Shown piece by piece: positions 1 through 8,224 of a DNA stretch of 64,000 nt. The first letter of the stretch is position 1, and every line of letters begins with the position of its first letter. The stretch is taken from positions 1 through 64,000 of the forward strand of contig JBAZSD010000019.1 in assembly GCA_041662605.1 (NCBI GenBank), written 5' to 3'. The notes under the pieces are model-generated. The model ran no database searches and had not been told where the DNA came from. It saw only the letters and a program-made list of their open reading frames with translations. A program made the translations under genes and the position numbers. This DNA is from Desulfomonilaceae bacterium (GTDB lineage Bacteria > Desulfobacterota > Desulfomonilia > Desulfomonilales > Desulfomonilaceae).

Positions 1-26
1 TAAAAGACCTTGTGACATAATTAATT

Positions 27-109
27 AACCTCGTTGGTGATGGTTTCTCTGTGATAAAAGAATACTATCATCTTGATTTATCAAGAACAACGAGGTTTTT
101 TACTTTTTT
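27..109 (+). terminator. Possible intrinsic terminator of an upstream gene
   Basis: A 10-bp inverted repeat, AACCTCGTTG at 27-36 and CAACGAGGTT at 88-97, encloses a smaller 5-bp hairpin (CTTGA/TCAAG, 72-85). It is followed by T-rich sequence at 95-109. This looks like a long-loop terminator for a gene ending at or before the window start. The loop is longer than usual, so confidence is modest. Confidence 0.4.
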
Positions 110-454
110 TCGCGAAGGATCATGGAAATTTAGCTGGCGCTTCGTTTGAAGCAGTCTTGACGTGTCAAAAACGTAGTGTTATGATATTGATGTTAGTAGC
201 ACCTGTGTCTGATATTGCTATGCGTTACTATCAGGACTTTTGTTCCGTAACGAAACCAAAGTAAATGTAATAGAATTTATATGCTGTTTGCGACTGTTGG
301 AGACTGCCTACGTTATGATCAAGGATTTCACTAAACTTAAAATCAGGACAGGGGTTTCGAAGTGATTTTAAACCCTTTTCCCAACTTGGTCATCACAATT
401 TCTCATGATCGGAATGATACAGAAATCAGTTAGAACACCAGAAAGGTATCATAT
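110..454. other. Intergenic region upstream of the FmdE-ABC operon
   Basis: No convincing gene is seen. A 63-codon TTG reading frame at 73-264 starts inside the terminator-like repeat and has no ribosome site, so I treat it as chance. The promoter of the downstream operon must lie here, but no clear -35/-10 pair or known riboswitch shape could be picked out. Confidence 0.5.
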
Positions 455-1075
455 ATGGAATCAACAGAAATCCTAAACACCGAATCCTGGAATCAGGCTG
501 TCCGATTTCACGGACATATTTGTCCTGGCTTGTCGATAGGATACAAAGCCACTCTCGCTGGATTGGAATGGCTAAAGAGCAGCCGGGCGGAAGACGAAGA
601 AATAGTTACGATTGTCGAGACAAACGCGTGCGGAGCTGACGCTGTTCAGTGTCTCACAGGGTGCACTTTCGGCAAAGGAAATCTGATCTTCAGAGACCAC
701 GGGAAACAGGTTTTTACTTTCGTCTCTCGATCGACAGGCAAAGGACTTAGGGTCGCCCTCAAACCAGGAGTTCTTGAACTCGATGACCGGCATCTCCAAC
801 TCATTGACCTCTTGAGATCAGACCAAGCTTCAGAAGATGAGAAGAAAGAATTTTGGCGGATACACAAAAATAAGAGCATCACAATCCTTGAAAAAAATCC
901 TGAAGAATTATTTGACCTCCGGGAAGTCTACGTGGAATTACCTCCAAAGGCCAAAATAGAGCCATCTGTGATCTGTGAGAAATGTGGCGAACCCACTATG
1001 GCATCAAAGCTCAAAGGTGTTCAAGGTCTTCGGCTATGTCCCGATTGTGCGCCGTGTAATGATAGTAGTGATTAA
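455..1075 (+). CDS. FmdE-family protein with C-terminal zinc ribbon
   Basis: A 206-residue protein of the FmdE family, named from the molybdenum formylmethanofuran dehydrogenase operon of methanogens. The N-terminal domain has the family's FHGHICPGL motif near residue 18 and a second conserved stretch, ETNACGADAVQC, near residue 55. The C-terminal 35 residues form a zinc ribbon with two CxxC pairs (CEKCG and CPDC). The family's biochemical role is not settled; links to Mo/W formate-type enzymes or metal handling have been proposed. The ATG is preceded by AAAGG. It is followed with no gap by an ABC permease gene (TAA then GTG), so it belongs to a four-gene metal/metal-chelate uptake operon. 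I infer that it handles the imported metal or its chelate. Confidence 0.85.
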   Translation: MESTEILNTESWNQAVRFHGHICPGLSIGYKATLAGLEWLKSSRAEDEEIVTIVETNACGADAVQCLTGCTFGKGNLIFRDHGKQVFTFVSRSTGKGLRVALKPGVLELDDRHLQLIDLLRSDQASEDEKKEFWRIHKNKSITILEKNPEELFDLREVYVELPPKAKIEPSVICEKCGEPTMASKLKGVQGLRLCPDCAPCNDSSD

Positions 1076-2179
1076 GTGACCTCGAGAAAATCGACTGAGA
1101 TTGTATCGAACTATAAAACGTACATTAGGCGAAAGGCGCTCCTGTTCGGGATTCTGTCTTTAGCGCTAGTGGCTTTGGCGATGTATTCCATGACGGCTGG
1201 AATTTATAAGCTTTCCGTAGACAAAGTCCTCGCAGCCTTGTTGGGATCGGATGAACCTCAAGCCAGAATTGTTATCTGGAACATAAGATTTCCCAGGATC
1301 GTATCGGCAGTTGTCGCCGGCTGGGCGCTAGGGCTCTCAGGACTGGTGATCCAATGCCTTCTCAGAAACCCTCTCGGCTCGCCGTTCACGCTCGGCATTA
1401 GTCAGGGAGCCGCATTTGGAGCAGCCTTCGCAATAGTTGTTTTGGGCGCCGGGGGAGCGGCAAGTAGCGCTGCTCAAACAGGTATTGTGCAAACAGTCAG
1501 CTCGTCAGGCCCTATGACCATACGAAACTTGTATTCCGTGACTTTCTGCGCCTTCATGGGGGGACTAATAGCGACGGGAACCATTCTGGTCCTTGCCAGG
1601 TTGAAGAAGATGGCCCCGGAGGCCATCATACTTGCCGGCGTGGCATTATCGTCACTATTCGTATCAGGAACCATTCTGGTCCAATACTTCGCAACAGAAG
1701 TTGAGATTGCGTCCGTTGTCTTCTGGACTTTCGGGGATGTTGGTCGTTCAAATTGGACCGAGATCTTGTGGATGATAGTTTCGACGACTCTGGCTACTTT
1801 GTATTTTACATTCAAGCGATGGGATCTAAACGCCCTTTCAGCGGGAGAGGAGGCAGCGCTGGCATTGGGAGTGGAAGTTGAAAAGATCCGACTGCTGGGA
1901 ATGTTTCTGACTGCTCTAATAGCCTCGCTTGTTACGGCCTTTCTGGGAGTTATAGCCTTCCTCGGCCTGCTTGCCCCGCATATCGGAAGACGCCTCGTCG
2001 GGGCTGACCACAGGTTCCTCCTGCCGGTTTCCTGTCTTCTGGGGTCTCTCCTCCTCCTGCTGTCTGACACTATCGGGAGGACCGTTGTAGGTTCCGGCAC
2101 TCTGCCGGTTGGGGTCCTGACCTCGTTCATGGGCGCTCCCCTGTTTCTCTATCTGCTTGTAAAGGGGTATAACAAGTGA
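1076..2179 (+). CDS. FecCD-family ABC transporter permease
   Basis: A 367-residue inner-membrane permease of the FecCD/BtuC family, which imports ferric siderophores, cobalamin, haem, or molybdate/tungstate. It has about nine to ten hydrophobic segments. The family stretch RNPLGSPFTLGISQGAAFGA lies near residue 100, and FLGLLAPHIGRRLVGADHR lies near 300, where the coupling helix contacts the ATPase. An inserted loop around residues 125-150 (Ala/Ser/Gln rich) is longer than in many relatives. GTG start directly after the stop of the preceding gene; its own stop overlaps the ATPase start by 4 bp (GTGA), showing translational coupling. Only one permease gene is present, so it presumably works as a homodimer. 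Substrate cannot be fixed from sequence. Confidence 0.93.
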   Translation: MTSRKSTEIVSNYKTYIRRKALLFGILSLALVALAMYSMTAGIYKLSVDKVLAALLGSDEPQARIVIWNIRFPRIVSAVVAGWALGLSGLVIQCLLRNPLGSPFTLGISQGAAFGAAFAIVVLGAGGAASSAAQTGIVQTVSSSGPMTIRNLYSVTFCAFMGGLIATGTILVLARLKKMAPEAIILAGVALSSLFVSGTILVQYFATEVEIASVVFWTFGDVGRSNWTEILWMIVSTTLATLYFTFKRWDLNALSAGEEAALALGVEVEKIRLLGMFLTALIASLVTAFLGVIAFLGLLAPHIGRRLVGADHRFLLPVSCLLGSLLLLLSDTIGRTVVGSGTLPVGVLTSFMGAPLFLYLLVKGYNK

Positions 2180-2967
2180 TTCTATCAGTAAGGGGGATTC
2201 ATTTCAGTTATAACAGCACGAGCATTCTTAAAGACGTTTCATTTGAGATGAATCCAGGCCAGATCATGGGGGTCCTGGGGGTTAATGGGGCAGGCAAGTC
2301 AACTCTTCTCAAGTGCCTCAACAGGATATTGCGTCCCCACATGGGGACGGTAATCCTGAGTGAAACTGAAATTCTTGGTTTGAGAAGGCATGAGATCGCG
2401 AAACGGATAGGCTATGTTCCCCAGCGTTATGACCAGGATCATCTGACCGTATTTGACGCTGTTCTCCTTGGACGCAAACCTCACATGAAGTGGGGCCCTA
2501 CAAATCACGATATCTCAGTTGTCGAAAATGTGCTCCGAACAATGGGGCTAAGTGAATATGCTCTCCGGTCGGTCAACACGCTGAGCGGAGGACAGGCGCA
2601 AAAAGTCATCATAGCCCGGGCCTTGGCCCAGGAACCCGATGTGCTCCTACTTGACGAACCTACCAGCAATCTGGACGTTAGGAATCAGTTGGAAGTAATG
2701 GGGCTAGTGATGGACGCAGTGAAACAGAGAAACGTATGCGCAATGATTGCGATTCATGATCTGAATCTCGCTCTTCGGTTCTCGGATACCGTAATGTTTC
2801 TCAAAAAAGGCCAAGTCCACACAATACAGGATAGAGGAGCGGTGACTCCCGAAATGATAGAAGCAGTGTATGGTGTTACGGCTATAATTCGAGACGTAGG
2901 AGGTCACTCGGTCGTAGTCCCGTTGCATTGCTGTACACATCACTCAATTGGAGGAGTGGCGCAATGA
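2176..2967 (+). CDS. FecE/BtuD-type ABC transporter ATP-binding protein
   Basis: A 263-residue cytoplasmic ATPase that powers the FecCD-type importer. Visible motifs are Walker A GVNGAGKST (about residue 35), Q-loop YVPQR (about 81), ABC signature LSGGQAQK (about 138), Walker B VLLLDEPTSNLD (about 157) and the switch histidine in AIHDLNLAL (about 193). The length is typical for this subfamily. The GTG start overlaps the permease stop, and its own stop overlaps the start of the binding-protein gene (ATGA at 2964), so permease, ATPase and binding protein form one tightly coupled unit. Confidence 0.95.
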   Translation: MILSVRGIHFSYNSTSILKDVSFEMNPGQIMGVLGVNGAGKSTLLKCLNRILRPHMGTVILSETEILGLRRHEIAKRIGYVPQRYDQDHLTVFDAVLLGRKPHMKWGPTNHDISVVENVLRTMGLSEYALRSVNTLSGGQAQKVIIARALAQEPDVLLLDEPTSNLDVRNQLEVMGLVMDAVKQRNVCAMIAIHDLNLALRFSDTVMFLKKGQVHTIQDRGAVTPEMIEAVYGVTAIIRDVGGHSVVVPLHCCTHHSIGGVAQ

Positions 2968-4058
2968 AGAAGATACTGGAATTTTTTTTGGTACCGGCAT
3001 TGGTGATCGTAATTGCAGCCAATCTTGAGGCGTCAAATGGGAAAACCGTAACCGTCACCGACATGGGAAAACGCTCCGTCACTGTGCCGCTTGCCCCAAA
3101 GAGGATCATCTGCCTGAGTTCCGGCACTCTCCGGCTCATCTGTTATCTTCAGGCGACTGACCGAGTGGTAGGGGTCGAGGATTTTGAAAAAACAAGACCG
3201 TATGCGCGACCTTACATCATTGCCAATGCAGAACTTACGAAGCTTCCAAGAATAGGGCCCGGTGGTCCGGGAAGTATAAACAAGGAACCCGATCTGGAAG
3301 CTGTTCTCAACGTAAAGCCCGACGTAATTTTTATTTCTTATATGGAACCACGAAACGCTGATGAACTCCAGAAGAAACTCGACATACCGGTCGTAATTCT
3401 TACTCATGGCCGATTCGCTTCTTTCGATGAGTTGGTCTACGGTTCCTTAAGGGTGGCAGGGAAAATTCTAAATAAAGAAAAAAGAGCTGAAGAAGTAATC
3501 GATTTTGTTGAAAACAAGAGGCTTGATCTAGCTTCGAGGTCAAAGGGTTTCGACGGATCACAAAAACCTTCGGTTTATGTAGGAGCTGTCGGCTATAAGG
3601 GTGTGCAGGGAATCGAAAGCTCTGACGCAAGTTTCACTCCCATGGAGTGGGTCCGGGCCAGGAACATCGCAAAAGACATTTCCAAGGGAGAGCACCTTTT
3701 CATTGATAAGGAGAAACTTTTGTCATTGAACCCATCAGTAATCTTTATTGATGGCGGAGGACTAAACCTGGTGAAACAGGATTTCGAAAAGAGGCCTGAG
3801 TTCTATAAAGGTCTTAGAGCGTTCAAAGATAACAAAGTCTATGCTCTTTATCCTTTCAATTACTATACAACGAATGTCGACACAGCCATAGCGGATGCTT
3901 ACACCGTGGGAAAGGTCCTCTATCCGGAGAAGTTTGCAGATGTGAGTCTACCAGACAAGGCGGATGAAATTTACAAGTTTCTCGTAGGCAAACCTGTGTA
4001 CAAGGAAATGGAAAAAGATTTCGGTCCCCTAGGCCGGGTGGTCGATTTTGGAATGTGA
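2964..4058 (+). CDS. Periplasmic substrate-binding protein of the FecCD-type importer
   Basis: A 364-residue periplasmic binding protein of the BtuF/FepB class (PBP family 2). I chose the ATG at 2964, which overlaps the ATPase stop and is preceded by GGAGGAG, rather than an earlier GTG-type frame start. It gives a clean signal peptide: MKK, a hydrophobic run over about residues 4-19, then an AxA-like end. The mature part has the family signatures KRIICLSSGTLRL (about residue 45) and LNVKPDVIFISY (about 113). The residues that would contact the ligand cannot be assigned. Expected to deliver an iron, cobalt, nickel or oxyanion chelate to the permease. Confidence 0.9.
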   Translation: MKKILEFFLVPALVIVIAANLEASNGKTVTVTDMGKRSVTVPLAPKRIICLSSGTLRLICYLQATDRVVGVEDFEKTRPYARPYIIANAELTKLPRIGPGGPGSINKEPDLEAVLNVKPDVIFISYMEPRNADELQKKLDIPVVILTHGRFASFDELVYGSLRVAGKILNKEKRAEEVIDFVENKRLDLASRSKGFDGSQKPSVYVGAVGYKGVQGIESSDASFTPMEWVRARNIAKDISKGEHLFIDKEKLLSLNPSVIFIDGGGLNLVKQDFEKRPEFYKGLRAFKDNKVYALYPFNYYTTNVDTAIADAYTVGKVLYPEKFADVSLPDKADEIYKFLVGKPVYKEMEKDFGPLGRVVDFGM

Positions 4059-4128
4059 GAACTCAGTAATGAAATTGAGGAGCGACCGTTGCCCGGCCGC
4101 CCTCATGCGTCGGAACTGTGTTTACTAT

Positions 4129-4389
4129 TTAGTGAGTGTGGTCGTGGTCCTCTTTTTCGTGTAGGGGATGGGAATGATCGTGAAATCCGTGATCTCCTGA
4201 GTGATCGTGGCTGTGAGTTACCGCTCCGCCGTTGTGATCATGTTCATGCTTATGTTCGTGTGAATGCTCATGGGCGTGGGCGTGGGAGTGTTCGTGGATG
4301 TGTTTCGTGTCGCCATGAAAATGTTCGTGGCTATGGATGTGCTTGTGATCATGGGCGTGTAAATGCTCATGTTCGTGGTTGCCTTGCAT
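4129..4389 (-). CDS. Very histidine-rich small protein, probable metal binder
   Basis: An 86-residue protein in which I count 34 histidines, mostly as alternating H-x-H (HEHEHLHAHDHKH and similar). The start at 4389 is set by AGGAG about ten bases upstream; the longer frame to 4512 has no such site and a dissimilar sequence. There is no signal peptide, so it should be cytoplasmic. Such His tracts bind Ni, Zn, Co or Cu, as in the tails of HypB, UreE, CooJ or Hpn-like proteins. Acidic residues (D/E) alternate with the His. It faces the metal-importer operon with 70 bp between stops, which suggests a buffer or chaperone for the imported metal. Low-complexity CAT/CAC repeats make the opposite strand look open too, but that frame is a shadow. 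Confidence 0.75.
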   Translation of the reverse strand: MQGNHEHEHLHAHDHKHIHSHEHFHGDTKHIHEHSHAHAHEHSHEHKHEHDHNGGAVTHSHDHSGDHGFHDHSHPLHEKEDHDHTH

Positions 4390-4696
4390 TGGGGGCTCCT
4401 TTTTTTCAATAGACGTGTTGCGAAACATTCGCCGTTCTAATTCCACGGTAAGAGCCCCAACTAAATTTGTCAATAGTGTAGCACACTTAAGTATTCCAGT
4501 CGCTCTCAACACACACGTCTAGTTCAATAAGACGTGGTTCACGGCCTTCAATGGAATAAACGTCACATCGAGTAACATTGTTTTATGCGCATGAAGGTAA
4601 ACGAACCTATACGGTTGCTGATTTGACGTCCTGACGGTCGTCAGCAGACAGGCTTCCTTCCTTCCCCATATTCTAATTGCGCGTCAGCATTTTGCA

Positions 4697-5314
4697 TCAG
4701 GGCAGATTACGCGGGACGGCTTTCAAGAGGTAGCCGTTTTCATCGTCATAGAGCAACACGACAGTCATGTTGACCGATGCGAATATATCCCTCATTTCAT
4801 TAAGGGTGGGTAAAAAATCTTGCGCTACGGCAGGATTGGTTTTCCGATGCAGATCATTGATTTCAGAAGAACTCATCAAATGGCTTACCACAAACAGACC
4901 AGAAGGTTTAAGGGCCGAACACAATTTCGTTACTACCGCATACTTATCATCGAAATGAGGAAACACATTGTGGCAAATTACCGCATCGAATGAAGAGGGT
5001 TCGAGCATAGCGTCTTCTATTGTTCCACAAGTCAATTGTACGTTTGAATACCCTTCTAGACGTCCCCTGGCCTTTTCCACCATCTTAGGACTAATGTCAC
5101 TCGCCTGCACCGAGCCATTTGGACCTATCCTTTCAGCGATGATCCGTGTTAATCGACCTGTTCCACAACCAGGTTCAATCACTTTAACCCCGGGACAAAC
5201 GGCTCCAGCTTCGAGGATTCGATCGATCTTTCGGAGGTCAACTACACCATATTCTCGGGCGGACCAGTCAGAATCCACCTCAGAGTTGAAGAAATCAGCC
5301 TTAGCTTTGTTCAA
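4697..5314 (-). CDS. Class I SAM-dependent methyltransferase
   Basis: A 205-residue cytoplasmic methyltransferase. Motif I VIEPGCGTGRLT (about residues 45-56) forms the SAM-binding loop, the acidic residue after strand 2 is in QASDIS (about 76), motif Post I/II is GTIEDAMLEPSSFDAVICHNV, and a later SGLFVVSHLM matches strand 5 of a Methyltransf_11/25 fold. The N-terminus (FFNSEVDSDW) resembles small-molecule methyltransferases that lack an added domain. The substrate is unknown. It lies 120 bp downstream of the porin gene on the same strand, with a hairpin between them, so it may be transcribed separately or by read-through. Confidence 0.85.
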   Translation of the reverse strand: MNKAKADFFNSEVDSDWSAREYGVVDLRKIDRILEAGAVCPGVKVIEPGCGTGRLTRIIAERIGPNGSVQASDISPKMVEKARGRLEGYSNVQLTCGTIEDAMLEPSSFDAVICHNVFPHFDDKYAVVTKLCSALKPSGLFVVSHLMSSSEINDLHRKTNPAVAQDFLPTLNEMRDIFASVNMTVVLLYDDENGYLLKAVPRNLP

Positions 5315-5363
5315 TGCGCCTCTCCAAAAGTTCGAAACAGGTTATTCCCGATTTATGATTAAA

Positions 5364-5387
5364 GGACCGTCCCATTGTGGACGGTCC
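5364..5387 (-). terminator. Hairpin between porin and methyltransferase genes
   Basis: A perfect 9-bp stem, GGACCGTCC at 5364-5372 and GGACGGTCC at 5379-5387, with a 6-base loop. On the minus strand it is followed by TTTAAT. It sits 48 bp past the porin stop codon and probably attenuates or ends porin transcription. The T-run is short. Confidence 0.5.
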
Positions 5388-5434
5388 GCGGTAATAGAAA
5401 CCCCACATACAAGAATGAACTGTCAGGAAGGTTA

Positions 5435-7246
5435 TCAGAAATCAACCGTCAGAGCTACTTCTCCACCGATGATCGGGTCAATTGTCCTGTCTGGATTAGT
5501 CCCAAATGGATAATTTGGGGTGTTGTTATTATAGTTGGTCCTTGTCTCTCTATTCCAGTCCGGCACGCTTCTGTCTATGCACGCGAAGTTGAACCATTTG
5601 CCAGGTTCCCAGTAAGCCAGCGTACCTCTCAGTCTATATTTCTCGAGGAGTTTCCATTCCATTCCAGTAGTTACTTCCCAGCCGAGGGACGTATCAGGGA
5701 TATTAGGAGCGCCATCATTGTTCTGGTAGCCAACATACGGAATCCATTTGATTATACTCGCTATTGCGGTCGCTGGAGCGTTAACCACTGGAGTAACCTT
5801 TGGGTCCTTGGTCGGCCTCAAATATCCCCAACTATATCCGTTGGTCGACCTCTGGGCCCAGAGAAAAGACCCGAACAAATTTAGGTTGGCGGCCACTGCG
5901 TAATCGAACCTCGCTGCGGCGACTTCGGCAGCGTTGAAATATCCGTTCCTGGATGTGTCATACGCTCCCACACCTGAGCCGTAAACGTAACCCAGCAGGT
6001 ATGAATATGGCCGGAACACACTGTAATTCCCCTGTCCGGGCGCCTGAAAATAAGCCTGGTCGTCGTAGACGTACCCTCCCCTTCTGTCAGACCCGGGGAG
6101 ATAAGCGTAAAGCAAAGATACTTTTGACGGCCCTAAAAGCGCCCCGAATTCAAACATGCGGCGCCAGGATTCCACAGTGTATCGAAGTCCCTTGCCTCTC
6201 AAACTATTTGCTCCCGCAAGAGGTTCAGCAATCCCGTAAGCGGTCTGGCTGTTCTCGTACCAATAGGCCCACTCTGTGTTAAAGAAAAACCGGCCGTCAT
6301 TGTATTTAAGGTAAATCGTCCCATGATACTGGTCGAGGTCGTTGGGATTGAATCTGTTGAATCCTTCGGGACCGTTATCAGGAACACCAGGCGCAGCTAG
6401 CGTGGTCTGCGTATAAGTAGCGTTCCTCGCCTCAGCGCCCGCGTGCCACCCCTGCCAGGCCAGGAAAACGCCGGAGTCAATCGGCCCTGCCTGGTAAGTG
6501 GTGAAGTATCTTAACGCCCACGACATTATCCCGCTTCTGTCGAAGAGATTATAGTATGGGAAGCTGGGAGGCAGCCTTAAGTTCGGATTGTCTCCAACTT
6601 TTCTGGCAGCGATTTGACTGTTAGGCGGTTCCGGCCAGAAGGGCCTCACAGCAAAACTGATCCTGAACGGGCCATAAGGCGCCACGATGGCCACACCTTC
6701 AGTCGTGTTGTTAGCCTCGCCATTATATTGCAAGCCTGTTCCAAAGGCCTCCGCCCGCTTCCCGACAACGATAATTCCCCATGGGGTTTGCGCGTCCACC
6801 CACCACATGGTCCACTGGCCGTCTGAGGTTGCCACATCCACACCAGGTCTCGTATTTGTTATGTAATCTGAAGCGTAAGGGTCGCCATAATTGCCTAGCC
6901 TGTATTTGCCCCTGAATCTTACGGCGTTGGTGAGTCTGAACTCTGGCCATAGCTCAAGATATTGATAGTGGCGGCCAGCGTTGGAACCAGAAACAAGATC
7001 ATTTACCTGAAAACCAAACCAGCCGTTTAGTCCTTTGTAATCACCTGCTGGGATCAGTGTGGAACCTGTCGACTTGTCGACGTTGTAGCTGCCAAAAAAT
7101 CCACCAGTTCCCGTCTGGCTGTATTGCTCATAAATGTAGTTAAAAGTTCCATTCATACTGAATTCCCATGCGCCTGAAGTGGAAACTCCGAATGATGAAA
7201 AAACTAATATGGCAAGGCAAACAACTAGCGCATGCACTAAGCGCAT
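5435..7246 (-). CDS. Outer-membrane beta-barrel porin-like protein
   Basis: A 603-residue secreted protein. The ATG at 7246 is preceded by GGAGGG eight bases upstream and gives a standard signal peptide (MRLVHALVVCLAILVFSSFG) ending near SGAWE. The mature chain has alternating aromatic/polar strands rich in Tyr, Trp, Asn and Gly. It ends in TVDF with a C-terminal Phe, the signal recognised by the BAM complex. No catalytic motif is visible. Large porin-like proteins of this type are abundant in sulfate reducers, but the substrate is unknown. A promoter with an embedded palindrome lies upstream (7387-7415), so expression is probably controlled by a dedicated repressor. Confidence 0.8.
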   Translation of the reverse strand: MRLVHALVVCLAILVFSSFGVSTSGAWEFSMNGTFNYIYEQYSQTGTGGFFGSYNVDKSTGSTLIPAGDYKGLNGWFGFQVNDLVSGSNAGRHYQYLELWPEFRLTNAVRFRGKYRLGNYGDPYASDYITNTRPGVDVATSDGQWTMWWVDAQTPWGIIVVGKRAEAFGTGLQYNGEANNTTEGVAIVAPYGPFRISFAVRPFWPEPPNSQIAARKVGDNPNLRLPPSFPYYNLFDRSGIMSWALRYFTTYQAGPIDSGVFLAWQGWHAGAEARNATYTQTTLAAPGVPDNGPEGFNRFNPNDLDQYHGTIYLKYNDGRFFFNTEWAYWYENSQTAYGIAEPLAGANSLRGKGLRYTVESWRRMFEFGALLGPSKVSLLYAYLPGSDRRGGYVYDDQAYFQAPGQGNYSVFRPYSYLLGYVYGSGVGAYDTSRNGYFNAAEVAAARFDYAVAANLNLFGSFLWAQRSTNGYSWGYLRPTKDPKVTPVVNAPATAIASIIKWIPYVGYQNNDGAPNIPDTSLGWEVTTGMEWKLLEKYRLRGTLAYWEPGKWFNFACIDRSVPDWNRETRTNYNNNTPNYPFGTNPDRTIDPIIGGEVALTVDF

Positions 7247-7386
7247 AATAATCCCTCCAGAATTTTCGCAGTCCTCCGGACAGACCACCATCGTATGGCT
7301 TTCTCATTGCCATAAGAAACCGAAACGCTACGCCGAACTGGCGGTCCGTATACGGAGTTGAATTTTGCAGTAAATAGTATGTTTCT

Positions 7387-7415
7387 AGATTACATGCTAC
7401 CAGGTAGCATGTCAA
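7387..7415 (-). promoter_or_regulatory. Sigma70-type promoter with operator palindrome in the spacer
   Basis: Read on the minus strand: -35 TTGACA (7415-7410, consensus), 17-bp spacer, -10 TAATCT (7392-7387). A perfect 10-bp inverted repeat with a single central base, ACATGCTACC (7392-7401) and GGTAGCATGT (7403-7412), fills the spacer and touches both hexamers. This is the usual geometry of a TetR/GntR/MarR-type repressor site. The transcript would start near 7380, giving a leader of about 130 bases before the porin ATG. Confidence 0.7.
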
Positions 7416-7620
7416 GGGAAAAAGTGGCACATCAAATTTGTTTGCCCCACCAATCCCCGAGGGGTTCAATTAATTTCTGCACGGGATGTTTTAAACAAAT
7501 TTATCTAGATGAACGGTGGGGCCGATAAGAAACAAGTTAGGAATGACCGGAAAATACTCCCAATTGGTTGTTTCCGACCTCAGATTTTTCAGTGGGGGCG
7601 GCGTGAGATTTAAAAGCTAT
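7416..7620. other. Spacer between Cache-protein gene and porin promoter
   Basis: About 200 bp between the end of the Cache-protein gene and the porin -35. Together with the porin leader (7247-7386) this makes a 370-bp gap. Apart from the promoter/operator nothing specific is visible; open frames here are shadows without ribosome sites. Confidence 0.5.
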
Positions 7621-8085
7621 CTATTTTGGATAATAACCCGCTCCTATGTACATGTCCTGACCAGGAACCCGCATGATAAAGGTCTTTTTGAGAGAAGGCT
7701 CCTTTTCGTTTGGTTTAGGCCACCAGTATTCCACCCAACCAGAACCTGGGTTTACGGCCATTTCCTTAAATTTGATAAAAAACTGGTTCCCTTTGGAGTC
7801 TTTTAGATTGGTCAAGTCCGGACCGACTAGCTTGTCAGCGGCAAAAGGATGAGCTGTCGCTGTGACCTTATTCAGAGAACCAGCGAACAGATATAAGTCT
7901 CCTTTAACAAAGGGGCCTTTCGGATCGCCAATAGCCTTCAATGTTGCATCCGGTCCTTTTTCTTTGGCCATGGCCACACCTTTTTCTACAAGAGCTTTGG
8001 TATCAGCCGCTTCGTCAGCGACCGCCAAGCCGGCGCACATCAATCCCAGACACAAGGTCATACACAAAGCCAAAAGCTTTCTCAT
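7621..8085 (-). CDS. Periplasmic single-Cache-domain protein
   Basis: A 154-residue exported protein resembling single Cache domain 2 proteins. The ATG at 8085 follows GAGGGAAAAT and yields a clear signal peptide (MRKLLALCMTLCLGLMCAGLAVADE). The mature part has the order typical of stand-alone sCache: an N-terminal helix ending in ATLKAIGDPKGPF, then GDLYLFAG, the AHPFAADKLVGPDLTNLKDSKG segment, and SGWVEYWWPKPNEKEPSLKKTFI, closing with MYIGAGYY. Such domains bind small ligands in chemoreceptors and kinases; here there is no membrane or signalling domain. It lies upstream of the porin on the same strand and could be a periplasmic ligand binder working with it. Confidence 0.8.
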   Translation of the reverse strand: MRKLLALCMTLCLGLMCAGLAVADEAADTKALVEKGVAMAKEKGPDATLKAIGDPKGPFVKGDLYLFAGSLNKVTATAHPFAADKLVGPDLTNLKDSKGNQFFIKFKEMAVNPGSGWVEYWWPKPNEKEPSLKKTFIMRVPGQDMYIGAGYYPK

Positions 8086-8224
8086 ATTTTCCCTCACTGA
8101 TGTTTAGTAACCCCAAGAATTTACCGCCCGCCATTGATGTTAGTTCTTTAACACCATTTTCTTAAAGATTTCAACCGTCAGATTGTCTATAATCCTCCAA
8201 AACTCTTTTCTGGAGGAGACTCAA

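Noticed and set aside
73..264. 63-codon TTG open frame near the window start
   Set aside because: It begins inside the terminator-like inverted repeat, has no ribosome site and no recognisable features.
265..454. Possible molybdenum-cofactor riboswitch upstream of the FmdE gene
   Set aside because: I looked for a paired, conserved leader structure and found none; only the gene context suggested it.
4089..4412. Plus-strand open frame over the His-rich gene
   Set aside because: It is the mirror of CAT/CAC-rich minus-strand coding; the minus frame has a proper ribosome site.
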